Below, in pieces: positions 33,090-43,801 of a stretch of 64,000 nt of DNA (position 1 is its first letter; each line of letters begins with the position of its first letter). The notes beneath the pieces are model-generated. The model had not been told where the DNA came from, made no database searches, and saw only the letters and a program-made list of their open reading frames with translations. The position numbers and the translations under genes are program-made. This DNA is from Zoroaster sp. YZ-2022. Taxonomy: Eukaryota > Echinodermata > Asteroidea > Forcipulatida > Zoroasteridae. The stretch spans positions 35,065,263-35,129,262 of the forward strand of contig CM055828.1 in the NCBI GenBank assembly GCA_029582265.1, written 5' to 3'.

Positions 33090-36000
33090 GTAAGTCATCG
33101 TTTTGGCTCCTACTTCACACCCCCGTTGTTAGCACGACTGGTTCAGAGAGAAACGATTTCAGAAAATATAACTGAAAAATTGTGAAAATTATTAGTGATT
33201 ATGTACATACTTCATGAGAATCAAGATAAAAAGGTGAGCAAAACATAAGTGAGTAATCATTCTGGTTTCAGATTTATCGATTCCAACGACCTAAGGAGAG
33301 CTATGCGAGCGATGGGCTTCAAACTTAACCCCAATGATATGAATGAAATGACAGGTGAGGAGTATCTTATCATTTAAAATAAGGTCTGTTTAATTCCACG
33401 CCCCCAAACATACAAGACTGGTCACAGGACTTTTTACAGTTACTAGTTTGGAATACATAATGTAGTTTTCAGAGTCCATGACACAATACGTTGCGCCATT
33501 TATCTTCTCTGATAACCGTTACCACCTTAATGTAAATCGAGTCAATGAGCATAATCACAATAACCTGTGATATGCAAATATCCTGTCGAAGCTGCTGATT
33601 GTGCATGCAAAGGACGCCCTCAACAGGTCATGCACAGAGCGGATACTTCTCTATTACAGTGCAAAATGCGTATCACTCTTATTTTTATAAGCGCATATAG
33701 GCCTACTTAGAACAGCACACCTTTTTATTGTGCGTTCCGATGAGAAAAGAAAGGAAAATTTAATGACATTTTGTTTGAATCATTTTCTTTGTGCAGGAGA
33801 TATACAAGGCGGACATGGAACCACAATGTAAGTCTGATATAGCGGACGCGATCAAGCCTTGATATACATTTGATAAATTTACTAATTAATGTTTTGTGAA
33901 CGAAAAAAGAGCTTTTCTTATGCCGTTCAGTAGCCAGTCGTCTTTAATTAAGATCAAGTTATACTGTTGTCATGTACTGTAGGCCAAGGCTTTACTGCCT
34001 GAAAATTTGGTTGTTGCTGCATAATGTTTCGTGTTCGATCGATACTTCGTCCCTTATTTAATATCTGGAGATAAGGGATACCGGTACCCGACCGAAACTG
34101 TCATTTACCCGGTCCCGACTGAACATTTAAGCCACAACAAAAAGAAGAAGTTTCCGATTATTTGTTAACAAAATGTGTGTGTGGGGAGTGGAGATGCTAC
34201 GAGTCGATTTTAATATAGAGACTGGAAATTATTACAGTAAGTCCACATTTATTATGACTCTAATAAAACAAGAGAAACGTGTGTTCATATTGCATAGTTT
34301 ATACATTCTGGGGTATTAATTGTGTTTTTACAAAAATGTTTACGGGTACCCAGGTAGGCCTAACCGAAGATTTCCAATTTCGCGTATCCGTTTCCCGAAA
34401 TAACCGAAAACGCACAGCCTTATCTGGAGTATAAGTTTTGAGGCTTTGCATGGTGGAATATCGATATCGTTTCGGTTTGCGGTAACACCATGTGCTTATC
34501 TCAACTAACGTGAAGCTGAGGTACAGGTTCTGAAAAGAACCGTATCGCACAACTCGTATCTCAACCTTCGTTAAGTGAGAAAGGTTCAAGGGAGAACCAA
34601 TTTCGGGCAACTCGTTTTTTTCTACTGTCGCTAAGTGAGAAATATGGTTCAGGGAGAACCATGGGGACTTCACTTGGGCTCACTTGGGCATTTGGTTTAC
34701 AGAAAACCTACACACACAGACCGCTACCTAAATGCCCGGTCGTTCCACCCACCATCCGTGAAATCCTCCGTGAATCGCACCCTACTTCGAAGGGCACACA
34801 CTATCAGTGATAAAGAGCACTTGCCATCCGAGTTGAAACATCTTAAAGATGGACTACAACGGAATAATGATAAGTGCTGTGTTGCTGTTGTCGTTCGAGA
34901 AATGTGTAATGATTACTAACATATTATTATTATTCAATAAAACTTGTTCCTTCATGCAAAAAAAAATCAATTTGATCGGCGTTCTATACACTGTAAAAAT
35001 ATTGGGCAAACAAATGATGGGTAATCTGAATATGGGCAAACGAGTTGATAGGTAATATAAATCACTCGTTTGTTGGTTCATATTTTCTCAAATTTCTGCG
35101 TAATTTTCGCTGTTGGTTAAATTAAACAATATAACCAAAATTGGTTCATGTAGAGACACACAGTTGGGTATTTATTTTTCAATAATTGGGTAGGCAATGT
35201 AGTCTTGTCCATAGTTGGAGAAGACGTAATACGACTGCCTAGTCTTTGGGAAAACGTTCCTCGCACGGGTAATAAACACTTAACAGTTGGGCTAACCAGA
35301 ACCTCCACCTTGGGAGATTGCATGGCAAAACTGACATGTGCAGGCGTCGCATGTGCGAGAATGCCAATTAGCTGCTGCATGTTCAATAACAACACAACAT
35401 CATGACGGCGGACACTGTTTTAGAAAAATGGGGGCTTATTGACCTAATAGAAACTTTCAAAGGTGAGTTTTGATTTCCAGTAACATGTTTAATTTTGAAA
35501 ATAAGTAACAAACAAATTGTTCTCAGTTAATTTTCTTTATAACATAAAAAGAGTGCTGTTTTGATGTAGTAGGCCTAACAGTTACTCCCGGGGCGTAACT
35601 GTTAACGTTAGTAGGCTTTTACTGATGACAACATCTACTTCAGCCATTCATGAAAAGTTATCGTAGGCTAAGTCACTTAGTAAGTGTTATGTATAATTAT
35701 AGTACCACTGTGATAAAGCAACCATTGAAACATGCAAGGATTCTTGGAAGGGGTTAGGGGTGGTGCGACATCTTGTTAGTGAACTCATGACCGGGGGGGG
35801 GGGGGGGGGACTAATGACCAAGTTTCTGAACCATTGAGATTTTTTTACGTCAATGTTTTACAGCACTTTACTCAAACATTTCTGTCATAACTTTATTTAT
35901 TTATTTATTTTTCACAACAAATATGAAATGGTTGCTTTGCATGATATTAAAAACACTGACTTTTATTTCATTATTTTTCCATTTCTCAATATTTGCAGAG

Positions 36001-39000
36001 CAGAAGACACTGAAACCTAGCCCTGTTTATGATCTCCTCATCTTAAAGGGACATAACAAAAATATTACAAGACCTACTACGTACTCGATTGCAAGTTCCA
36101 GAGTAAGTGTGCAGATGTCTGGTCTTTTTGAGAGTGTTTTTCAGCAAAGTTCTGGCCATGGATCCAGAGAGCCTTGTACACTGAGGGCATTGCGATCTTA
36201 CATATCATTTAAGAGTAGATAAATACTTTTTTCACATAGCTGATATTTTGTCATAAGATCTGAGTATTCCTGTTAGCATGTTCGGCTGTTACTTCTGTTT
36301 TTCTTAAAGGAAATATATTTTTATTCTGGGTGAATTGGCAATACAGTTACCAGAGGTAATTGTAGTTTACAAGGTACTGAAATGCAATTGGTTCTTTATT
36401 AAACTGGATTGGATTGATAATATAATGACGTTATTCTAATATATATATATATATATATATCAATATTTAACCTTTTATTGGACACACAAGTTCTTTTCTT
36501 AATGAAGCCTGTTTAGCCACAGTGTTTCAGAGTTTTCTAATTTGGCCTTTTTTGCGTGCTTCTGTTGTTATAATGTCCTTTCTACTGTTATTTAAGTGAT
36601 CTGTTAGTGCATCTGTACATTAATGGAAAGATAAAAATTAAAAAACACTTTCATATATACAAGTAAAATAGTGTAAAGTTTACAATAGTATAAAAACCAT
36701 ACTGGTCTGCCCATTATTTCCACCCTTCTATCGTTTTAGAGCAATCTATAAAGGGGAAATTCACATCTTATGATGGGAATTCCTCCACATTCAAAAGGAA
36801 TATGAAAATATGGTGGACACAAATATTTAAAGCTCAATATTTGTCTGAAAATTCTATAGTATACATTCCATTTCAGATCAAGTTGACCAGATTTGATTGG
36901 CTAATTTACCATTCCTGTGACATTGCGGTAAAAAATAGGACGGGTGGGCAGGTGGCAAGCAAAATTCTGGTGGGTAAAAAAAATTAATATAAAATTTGGC
37001 TCCAATCTAAAAAATAATATTTAAAACCCAACAGTCAGGATAAGAATGATTTTATAGGGGGATGGAGTAACTGGAACATATATTTTTAGTTTGGCCTTAT
37101 TGCATTAAAGGGTCTTGTCACATGCGACAATTTTTACATGAACTTGGATGCAAGCAAGTATACTGCATGCAAAAGGAACAATTTGGTATAGCACAAAAAA
37201 CCCAATAAAAAACAACATTTTTTTCTGACAATGTCTTACTGTACCCAAGAATTCTGTCTGTATTGCCTCGTGTGACATTACCCTAAATTACCCTCTGGAC
37301 GTCTAATGTACATGTATATTGGAATATAACTATTTTGGACAATTCATTCAAAATGGTTTAAGAGTTAGACTATAGAACAGCTTTTGTAAAATGACCCAAT
37401 TATTCTAATTACACGAAAAGGTGCATCAAAGGTTATTTAGTCCAAGTATGAGAAATTACACCTGAAATAGATTACTTCCGTTGTGGAGAATGTATCTTTA
37501 CAGGGCCTAATTGAAACTTATGTATGATTGTTATTTCCAAACAATAAATTGATCATCTTAGATTAGAGGTATTCATCATTATGAATATTTTTTAAATACC
37601 GTAATTGAAATAATTAGTAAAGAAAATAGTATTATACTTTTTATGATGATTTAAAGCAGAACATATTGTATTTTATTTGACGGTTATTTTTTCAAATAAA
37701 CAGTGAAACTCTAAAAGATGAGAGATAAATATTGGTTTTATTTTGTTTGTGTCTTGTACTCTGCTGGAGGGCATTTATTACCCCATATTTGTTACTTTTG
37801 TGCCACATTGTTGTATAAAGTGTGACCAATTAATGGGTGTTGTTGAAATAAAGTGCCCAATAGTTGTGCAAAAGTTGGAGAAATTCACAACATTTTGAAT
37901 AACATTATCACTCAATAATTGGGTAACCAATGTAACATACAATACCCAATAGATGGTTAGATATATAATTATCCAACTGTTGGTTAACCAAAATGTATCC
38001 AACTGTTGGGGAGCTAATTTTGCCCAATTAATTGTCAATCAGATTGCCCAATTTAGATGGAAACTTGTTTGCCCAATAGATGGGCATGTTGATATTTTAA
38101 ACAACGTTGGGCATAAAGTTGGTTATTTTTTTGACCAATATTTTTACAGTGTACGACCCAGAAAAGCCCAGTTTCACCAAAAGCCCTCAACTCATGAATA
38201 ATTCATACTTCGTGTGTGACGTACACCCATGACGCTTCCCCCACGCACAACAGTCGATCGTGTGTACTGTATGCATTTTCTAGACCGAAAAACAGCGAAA
38301 ATGTCCGATAGCAGCGAATATTGGGAAGATCACAGTATAGATGAGGAAGAGGAGTTTGATATAGGCACTTCTGAGGATAGTGATGTCAGCTCTAGCGATG
38401 AGGGGAGCTCCCCAGACGAGAGAGAAGGCGAAGAAGTCGAAGTACGTGGCGCTGAACCATACCGGTTCGAGCCACTTGCGGCGCCTGCAGTTGACCAGCC
38501 CGGTGACGGTGATCGTCAGGCCGAAGACGACGAACCGAATCCTGATGATAGACGGCTAAACACAGAGCCCACAAAATGATTCATGAATGAAATACTGAAT
38601 GATGCTTCGTTTGATCAATTCGTTTCTGCTGTACAAAAATAGTTGTAGGCTATACTTGACAAAAACATGAACGAACATGATGGAGACCCAAGGTACATAA
38701 TGTAGTAGTACATGTACATGTACATGTGTACAATACATGTACAGTGGAAATTTGGGGGTAATTACTATGTCTTGCGTTTTATGATTTGTTGGCAATATTA
38801 GCCAATATTTATGAAGACATGATGGGAAAGTAATCACTGCTCAAAATTCAAATAATACTATTTCTAGTGCATCCACCAACAACACATGAAGTCGGCATTA
38901 CAACAACGTCGAAAAAAAGCTTCATAAAAACTTCATGCCTCTGCTGACGCATGAAAACGCATGTATAATATACACGGAAGTAACACGGCGTCTTCTGTTT

Positions 39001-42000
39001 ACTCTCGGGTGCTCATGGGTTATACGTCATCCCTTTTCGCTGGTTTACAAGTCCGCTGGTACTATATCGTGGATTTCATAGTGGATTTTCAATGGGTCTT
39101 TGTCGGGAACCAGTGCAGGGCGGGAAATTTCAAAAATCGAAGAAGCGGGGTCTAATTTTTTCGGTCAAATTGCAACAAAATTATAAAGAGAAAAACATGA
39201 CCACAACAATAAATTGTTACCTGAACACAACATAAACAAGGTTCGATAGTCAATTTAATGTGAGAGTTCTCGTTGTAGTCCATCTTTAACGCCGTGTTAA
39301 GAGACAATGGGTACAGACCTGATAAGCTTAAGTTCCTCCCGAATAGGAACGCTCCACGATCCTCTGACGCAACCGAGAAACCTATTGCCGTCCTACCGTA
39401 CATTGGCCACACTTCACACAAAATTCAGCGTATCCTGAGGGAAGCTGACATTAAGGTCTACTACCGGACTCGAAACAGGTTGGAAACGAAGTTACACACC
39501 CACAAGGACAGACATGATCCCAGCCGTCAAGCTGGGGTTTACCGAATTCCTTGCACTTGTGGGAAAGTGTACATTGGCGAGACCGGCAGAGACCTTACGA
39601 CCAGGCTCAATGAACACAAGGCCCACGGCCGCAGAGGGGAATGTGACAAATCTGCGATCATCAAACACTCCACCGATTTGGACCACATCATTGACTGGCA
39701 GAATGCAAAGATCATAGCCCCGGAAAAGCACTGGTACACCCGTCGTATCAGAGAGGCTATTGAGATTCATAAACATGACACTGTCCCCCAGGACATCGGC
39801 TTTTTCATCAGCAACATTTGGCATTCAATCTTACCATCCACCAACACCCACACCCCACTGTCAACTGACACGCCTCAGCGAGCAGGCAACTCACACACAG
39901 CAGGAAACACACACAACAAGAACAATGCCACGGTGGCAACCAATCACAACACATCACACAACAGTGGCACCAATCGGAACACTTCCCATTCTACACATAA
40001 TCCCAGCAAATACTACTTAAGGAGTTGCATCGGCAAAACTCTTCATTCTCCTGACGAAGATTAGAGCAGGCTAATCGAAACGTTGAGAATAACCCGTGAA
40101 GTCCCCATGGTTCTCCCTGAACCATATTAACCCGTGAAGTCCCCATGGTTCTCCCTGAACCATATTTCTCACTTAGCGACAGTAGAGAAAAACGAGTTGC
40201 CCGAAATTGGTTTTCCCTTGAACCTTTCTCACTTAACGAAGGTTGAGATACGAGTTGTGCGATATGGTTCTTTTCAGAACCTGTACCTCAGCTTCACCTT
40301 ATCTGGAGGTTAATTTTTTTTAAATTTAAAAAAAACCCTGTTTTCTACACAGTGAGGTAAGATTTCAGCAGTTTCTAGAGCTAGTTGTCTACAAGCAGGG
40401 AGACGCGAGGGACATGTATGCCGAATTAGAACAGGTATATAGTTTTTTTAAAAAGGTTTGAGCACTGGGGTTACATAATCTTATCAAAACATCGGTTCAA
40501 TATTTGTCACAGCGCCCCCACATGTTCTTACCTAAAATGACAAAAGCGTGAAGAGGGTGTTTTTAATTTTTACCATTTCCAGGAGAGAATTTGGCAGAAT
40601 AAATAAGATTTGTATCACATTGCACGAGCGCTGTTTTGCCAGTTACAGTGTGTCCGCTGAATGCTATTTTACTATAAAAAATGAAATGCTTGTTCGTAGG
40701 TACACACACGATTAGAAGGTGTGATGATTCGTCTATGGTCAATAGTAACGGGTCCATCATGTACCCACAAGTCACAAAAAATACCCACATGTAAAAAATC
40801 AAGCCCTAGTGTACCCACCCCTCATTTTAACCATGGAAGGCCATTATATACTCACCTTTTGGCCCATTATGTTAGCGTGTTATCTCAGAGTCCTTCCTTC
40901 AGCACCACAGCCAACGCACTTCTTGCTTCCATGTTCAATGTAGCTTGTACAACCAACAAAAAACCGACACCGTAACTTTCAGCATTTTTGAAAAATAGAT
41001 TGCACGCGCCAGGTACTCAGTGTTTGTAAAATGGTCAAATCTAGAATTATACAATCCCAGATACAATCCCAGATACGCATTCTTCCAATACTTCCTCATT
41101 CACAAACATTGAGCAGTTTCAGTAGCATTGATCGTGATGTTCACGGGCAGGTCAAAACTCAAAATGGTGAACAATACAAACACACACTCACCGCAAAAAG
41201 GGTAACACACATGAACACGTATGATTCATTTATTTATTATAAGGGGGACCAGCGGCGTAACCAGGGGGGGGGGCACGTGCCCCCCACAAATTTCCAGTGC
41301 CCCCAGGTACCCCCACGAAAAATCCTCATAGTGCCCCAAAAACAGAAAAGAAAAAGAAAAGGGAAAAAACCCATACCCCCTGGCCCCCCCACTGAAAAGC
41401 AATGCCCCCTGTGCCCCCCCCCCCACTGGACAAGCCATGGCTACGCCGCTGAGGGGGACACTTGCCAGCGACCAGTGGTAGCATCTTGTCGGCAAAAAAC
41501 TCAATTCTGCTCGTTTCATTAGGCCCACTTAAAAAACTTCATGTATATATTGTTTTATTATTTTAGGATTGATTTTATAAATTGTGCAAAAAAGTAATAA
41601 CATAGGCCTAATCGTTATTATCTTTTCTTTATCCAGGGTTTCAAAATGATGGACATTGGTAAGTTATGAGCATATAGCTTAGTAATATCTTATCATTATA
41701 TGTGACAGCTGTTAGAGCAGTGGGATAAACAACAGGCGCTATCCACATTTCAGGAAGTAGAGTATCAATCATGATGTTTCTATGGGGTGCCACCCTTCCC
41801 CGTTGATATATTCTTCATAAGCTTCTAGTTATATTACGTGTAGTTCGAATACATGCCGGGGTTCCGTGGTCGAGGGCCGGAACAATATCAATCGTATACG
41901 TACATGTACATTATATGAAGACGGCACTGTTTTATTATGCATGTCTTCACTAGGAAATGACATATTTTGTTAACATGATACCTGACAGACGAGCAGGGCA

Positions 42001-42742
42001 ATCACCATGGATGGTCTGAAATTCCAAAATGAAATTTGCAAATAAAATCAAGTCTATTTGACCAAGAACCGTTAGATCGAGATAAAGCCAGAGGTTTACA
42101 AAGCTTTTAAGGTGATTACAGTCACACGTCGGTCTTTGTCAAGCGTATACATGTACATGTACATAGAGTCCTAGTCTTCTAATTCCAATGCTCCATTCAG
42201 GCAACCAAAATGCGAACAATATCAACTTATTACAATAATAATAAATAACATGACGTTACATACCGTATATAAAATAGCTTTTATTTATAATAAACTGCAT
42301 CTCGATAATTTTGAAAGTGATTTTAATACATCCCGACGTAGGAGGCAAAGTCCTCAGTAAATTTTCGATACGGGTAAATTGCATGCGGTAACATTCTACA
42401 CCCGATGATGTTTTAACAATCTTATTTAGTGCAACGATATAATTACTCTCGTTGTAATACAGCGACTTTTCAATCAGATTCGAGCAGTCATCATGCAAAT
42501 CAAGATAGCAGGTCATCTAAAGTCATGACCTTTGCCTTTTAACCTTTGCCCTTTAACCTTGCCCTGCAGGGGAGAAAGGTCATCTGAATTTTGATGACAT
42601 CAAAAAGGCTTCCCAGATGGCGGGAGTGAAATTCAGAGACAGTGAGATCCGGGACATGATGGATGAGGCTGATACAAATGGCGACGACCTCGTTAGTAAG
42701 GATGAATTCTTTCAAGTTATGCTGCAGACGAACATATTTTAG
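32794..42742 (+). CDS. Centrin-like EF-hand protein, complete, 6 coding exons
   Basis: Exons 32794-33089, 33272-33354, 33797-33827, 40353-40434, 41637-41658 and 42570-42742 join in frame (687 nt, 228 residues plus stop). Residues 1-78 are a basic, low-complexity N-terminus longer than in typical centrins (~170 residues in all). From residue 79 the order follows centrin: ELTPQEIRDLRYVFDTFD, RRAMRAMGF, QFLELV, MYAELEQGFKMMD, FRDSEIRDMMDEAD, EFFQVMLQT. EF1 (loop 94-105, DNEHRGFIDSND) has Arg at position 5; EF2 is vestigial; EF3 (170-181) has Gly and Lys at positions 3 and 5; EF4 (206-217, DTNGDDLVSKDE) is nearly canonical, apart from Asp at the usual Gly6. So probably one good calcium site. Centrins act at centrioles and basal bodies; whether this divergent member does is inference. 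It could instead belong to another EF-hand subfamily. The start is the first ATG of the open frame. Confidence 0.85.
33272..33354 (+). CDS. EF-hand gene coding exon 2
   Basis: 83 nt, TTTCAG acceptor, GTGAGG donor. Encodes FIDSNDLRRAMRAMGFKLN through NEMT. Confidence 0.87.
33797..33827 (+). CDS. EF-hand gene coding exon 3 (31-nt micro-exon)
   Basis: 31 nt, TTTGTGCAG acceptor, GTAAGT donor. Encodes GDIQGGHGTT, the degenerate EF2 loop. Frame continuity on both sides supports it. Confidence 0.75.
34071..34421. mobile_element. hAT-like MITE (TAAGG-GCACAGCCTTA family), copy 1
   Basis: Body shares ACCGAAACTGTCAT, GATGCTACGAGTCG, TAATAAAACAAGAGAAAC and CGAAGATTTCCAATTT with 52436-52795. Flanked by ATCTGGAG at 34063-34070 and 34422-34429, a perfect 8-bp target duplication. 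Confidence 0.78.
34470..34861 (+). mobile_element. Left arm of a Penelope-like element: inverted pLTR plus reverse-transcriptase fragment
   Basis: 34,513-34,672 is the reverse complement of the repeat at about 40,110-40,300. 34,690-34,861 then encodes VYRKPTHTDRYLNARSFHP and a segment ending LKHLKDGLQRN, the end of a Penelope reverse transcriptase. The catalytic RT motifs are absent, so the element is truncated. Confidence 0.78.
34989..38151. mobile_element. 3.16-kb TIR DNA transposon with subterminal motif arrays
   Basis: CACTGTAAAAATATTGG at 34989 and its reverse complement ending at 38151 (22-bp TIRs with one mismatch), flanked by TA on both sides. TTGGGTA / TTGCCCAA-type motifs recur within 300-400 bp of both ends. 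Inside, 35402-35462 and 36000-36101 look like two exons. No transposase catalytic motif was recognised; superfamily undetermined. Confidence 0.7.
35402..36101 (+). pseudogene. Exon-like remnants in the TIR transposon (SAM-like start)
   Basis: 35402-35462 reads MTADTVLEKWGLIDLIETFK with a GTGAGT donor; the wording resembles the first helices of a SAM domain. 36000-36101 after TTTGCAG continues in frame (EQKTLKPSPVYDLLILKGHN and onward) to a GTAAGT donor. The second piece does not look like the rest of a SAM domain. No function assigned. Confidence 0.35.
38301..38577 (+). pseudogene. Acidic N-terminal fragment with a PYRFEP motif (P2RX7-C-terminal-like gene family)
   Basis: 92 codons from ATG at 38301: a Ser/Asp/Glu-rich stretch, then PYRFEPLA and an acidic linker ending RRLNTEPTK and a stop. 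Many invertebrate and fish proteins related to the cytosolic C-terminus of P2X7 start with an acidic region and PYxFEP, then a Cys-rich domain. The Cys-rich domain is absent here. Assignment is by remembered pattern only. Confidence 0.35.
39290..40312 (+). mobile_element. Right arm of a Penelope-like element: GIY-YIG endonuclease, ribozyme-like core, pLTR
   Basis: An open frame from 39294 (no ATG; 5' broken) to TAG at 40062 encodes 256 residues. It has the RT-to-endonuclease linker (VLPYIGHTSHKIQRILREAD), then GVYRIPCTCGKVYIGETGRD beginning at 39534, TRLNEHKAHGRRGECDKSAI, RRIREAIEIHKHDTVPQDIGF and a Ser/Thr/Asn/His-rich tail. GVY/YIG, the Arg of TTRL and the Glu of REAIEI are present, so the nuclease domain looks intact. 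The 3' repeat contains a tandem duplication of about 40 bp at 40091-40167. Confidence 0.88.
40045..40090 (+). ncRNA. Hammerhead-ribozyme-like core at the end of the Penelope frame
   Basis: Stem I ATTCTC (40045-40050) pairs perfectly with GAGAAT (40085-40090). CTGACGA at 40051-40057 matches CUGANGA, then one extra A, stem II GATTAG / CTAATC with a 6-nt loop, GAAA at 40077-40080 and CGTT. The ACGT there is the only stem III. The stop codon of the endonuclease frame lies within stem II. Confidence 0.65.
40353..40434 (+). CDS. EF-hand gene coding exon 4
   Basis: 82 nt, CTACACAG acceptor, GTATAT donor. Encodes EVRFQQFLELVVYKQGDAR and MYAELEQ. Confidence 0.83.
40435..41636. other. EF-hand gene intron 4
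   Basis: Contains one hAT-like MITE (41250-41451). 40,440-41,240 otherwise holds no recognised element. Confidence 0.55.
41250..41451. mobile_element. hAT-like MITE (CAGCGGCGTAGCC family), 202 bp
   Basis: TIRs CAGCGGCGTAACC / GGCTACGCCGCTG; perfect 8-bp target duplication AGGGGGAC at 41242-41249 and 41452-41459. Confidence 0.9.
41637..41658 (+). CDS. EF-hand gene coding exon 5 (22-nt micro-exon)
   Basis: 22 nt after TTATCCAG, donor GTAAGT. Encodes GFKMMDI, bridging ELEQ and GEKGH at the EF3 entering helix exactly where centrins have AFKLFD. Confidence 0.77.
41659..42569. other. EF-hand gene intron 5
   Basis: AT-rich sequence with a few TACATGTA palindromes; no element or gene recognised. 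Confidence 0.5.
42570..42742 (+). CDS. EF-hand gene coding exon 6
   Basis: 173 nt, CCCTGCAG acceptor, ends in TAG. Contains the end of EF3 and the best-preserved loop, EF4. Confidence 0.9.
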
Positions 42743-43022
42743 GAGGGAATTCTGTTTTCAATTAAATTCAATTCTGTAAAAGTTCCCTGACGACACAGCG
42801 TCATAGCCACCAGCCTGTATACCATGCTGCATTCCGAAAAATAAGATCGTAGGCCTAACAAGATCTTAACGAAATTTTATAGGACGGAAATGACTCACAA
42901 AACGGCACTATATGTATATTTATAAGAATTCCTTATAGTGCCTTAAAGATCTTGAACAACACTTATTTGCAAAGAAGACTATAAGATATACTTTGACACG
43001 TCCGGTCCATTTTACGCACAGC

Positions 43023-43232
43023 CAGCGGCGTAGCCACGGCGGGGGAACGTGCCCCCCACAAATTTCCAGTGTCCCCCAGGTGCCCCCCCCCACGAAAAAT
43101 CCTCATAGTGCCCCAAAAAACAGAAAAGAAATAGAAAAGGGAAAAACCCATACCCCCTGGGCCCCCCCACTGAAAAGCAATGTCCCCCTGTGCCCCCCCC
43201 CCCCCACTGAAAAAGTCCTGGCTACGCCGCTG
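43023..43232. mobile_element. hAT-like MITE (CAGCGGCGTAGCC family), 210 bp
   Basis: TIRs CAGCGGCGTAGCCA / TGGCTACGCCGCTG; perfect 8-bp target duplication CGCACAGC at 43015-43022 and 43233-43240. Confidence 0.9.
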
Positions 43233-43745
43233 CGCACAGCCATATCATCTACGTACACGAAGTATAGCAATATTATGTATATTTCTTGTATAAACCACTT
43301 TAAATATTAAAACTGGTAGCTTTTATAGGCAGTGCAGTGTGAGTAAATGTTCTTGAGATGACTGAAATGATAAGATATTTTAAATATAATTCACATTCTC
43401 GTATAAAGCTATTATACAAACACACTTTTTATAGAAAATTTGGTCAAAGAGGGTGGACAATCCATAAATATATTCGTACATTCATTATTCAATTAAATTC
43501 TCATGGAGAGAGGTAAACTTCTACAAAGAACCGTCAGGGATGAAATCTCTATATTTAAGGCAAGGTATAGGATTGATAATTTTAAAAATAGCAAAATGGC
43601 ATTTTTTCAATGTAATCTTTACTTCGTGTAAAGCTGCCTAAATATTCCCTATAAATATGTGGTGATGTCATTATAAAGAAAACGGTGAAACAAATATCTC
43701 AGTTTGAATTACTAGCTCTTTCTTAAATGCCAATCTGACTGCATT

Positions 43746-43751
43746 TTTATT
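43746..43751 (-). terminator. Candidate rapsyn polyadenylation signal AATAAA
   Basis: First AATAAA on the minus strand I see after the rapsyn stop. It lies just beyond the 80-bp minisatellite, giving a 3' UTR of roughly 0.9 kb that includes the array. The link is inference. Confidence 0.4.
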
Positions 43752-43801
43752 TTTGTTAAAATGATGTTAATAGCCGAAATGTGTTCATACTGGTTGATTA
43801 A

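Larger units (their letters stand above)
33828..40352. other. EF-hand gene intron 3, occupied by nested mobile elements
   Basis: 6.5 kb. Order: hAT-like MITE (34071-34421), left Penelope arm (34470-34861), TIR DNA transposon (34989-38151), acidic frame (38301-38577), right Penelope arm with endonuclease, ribozyme-like core and inverted repeat (39290-40312). 33,430-34,060 holds nothing recognised. Confidence 0.7.
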
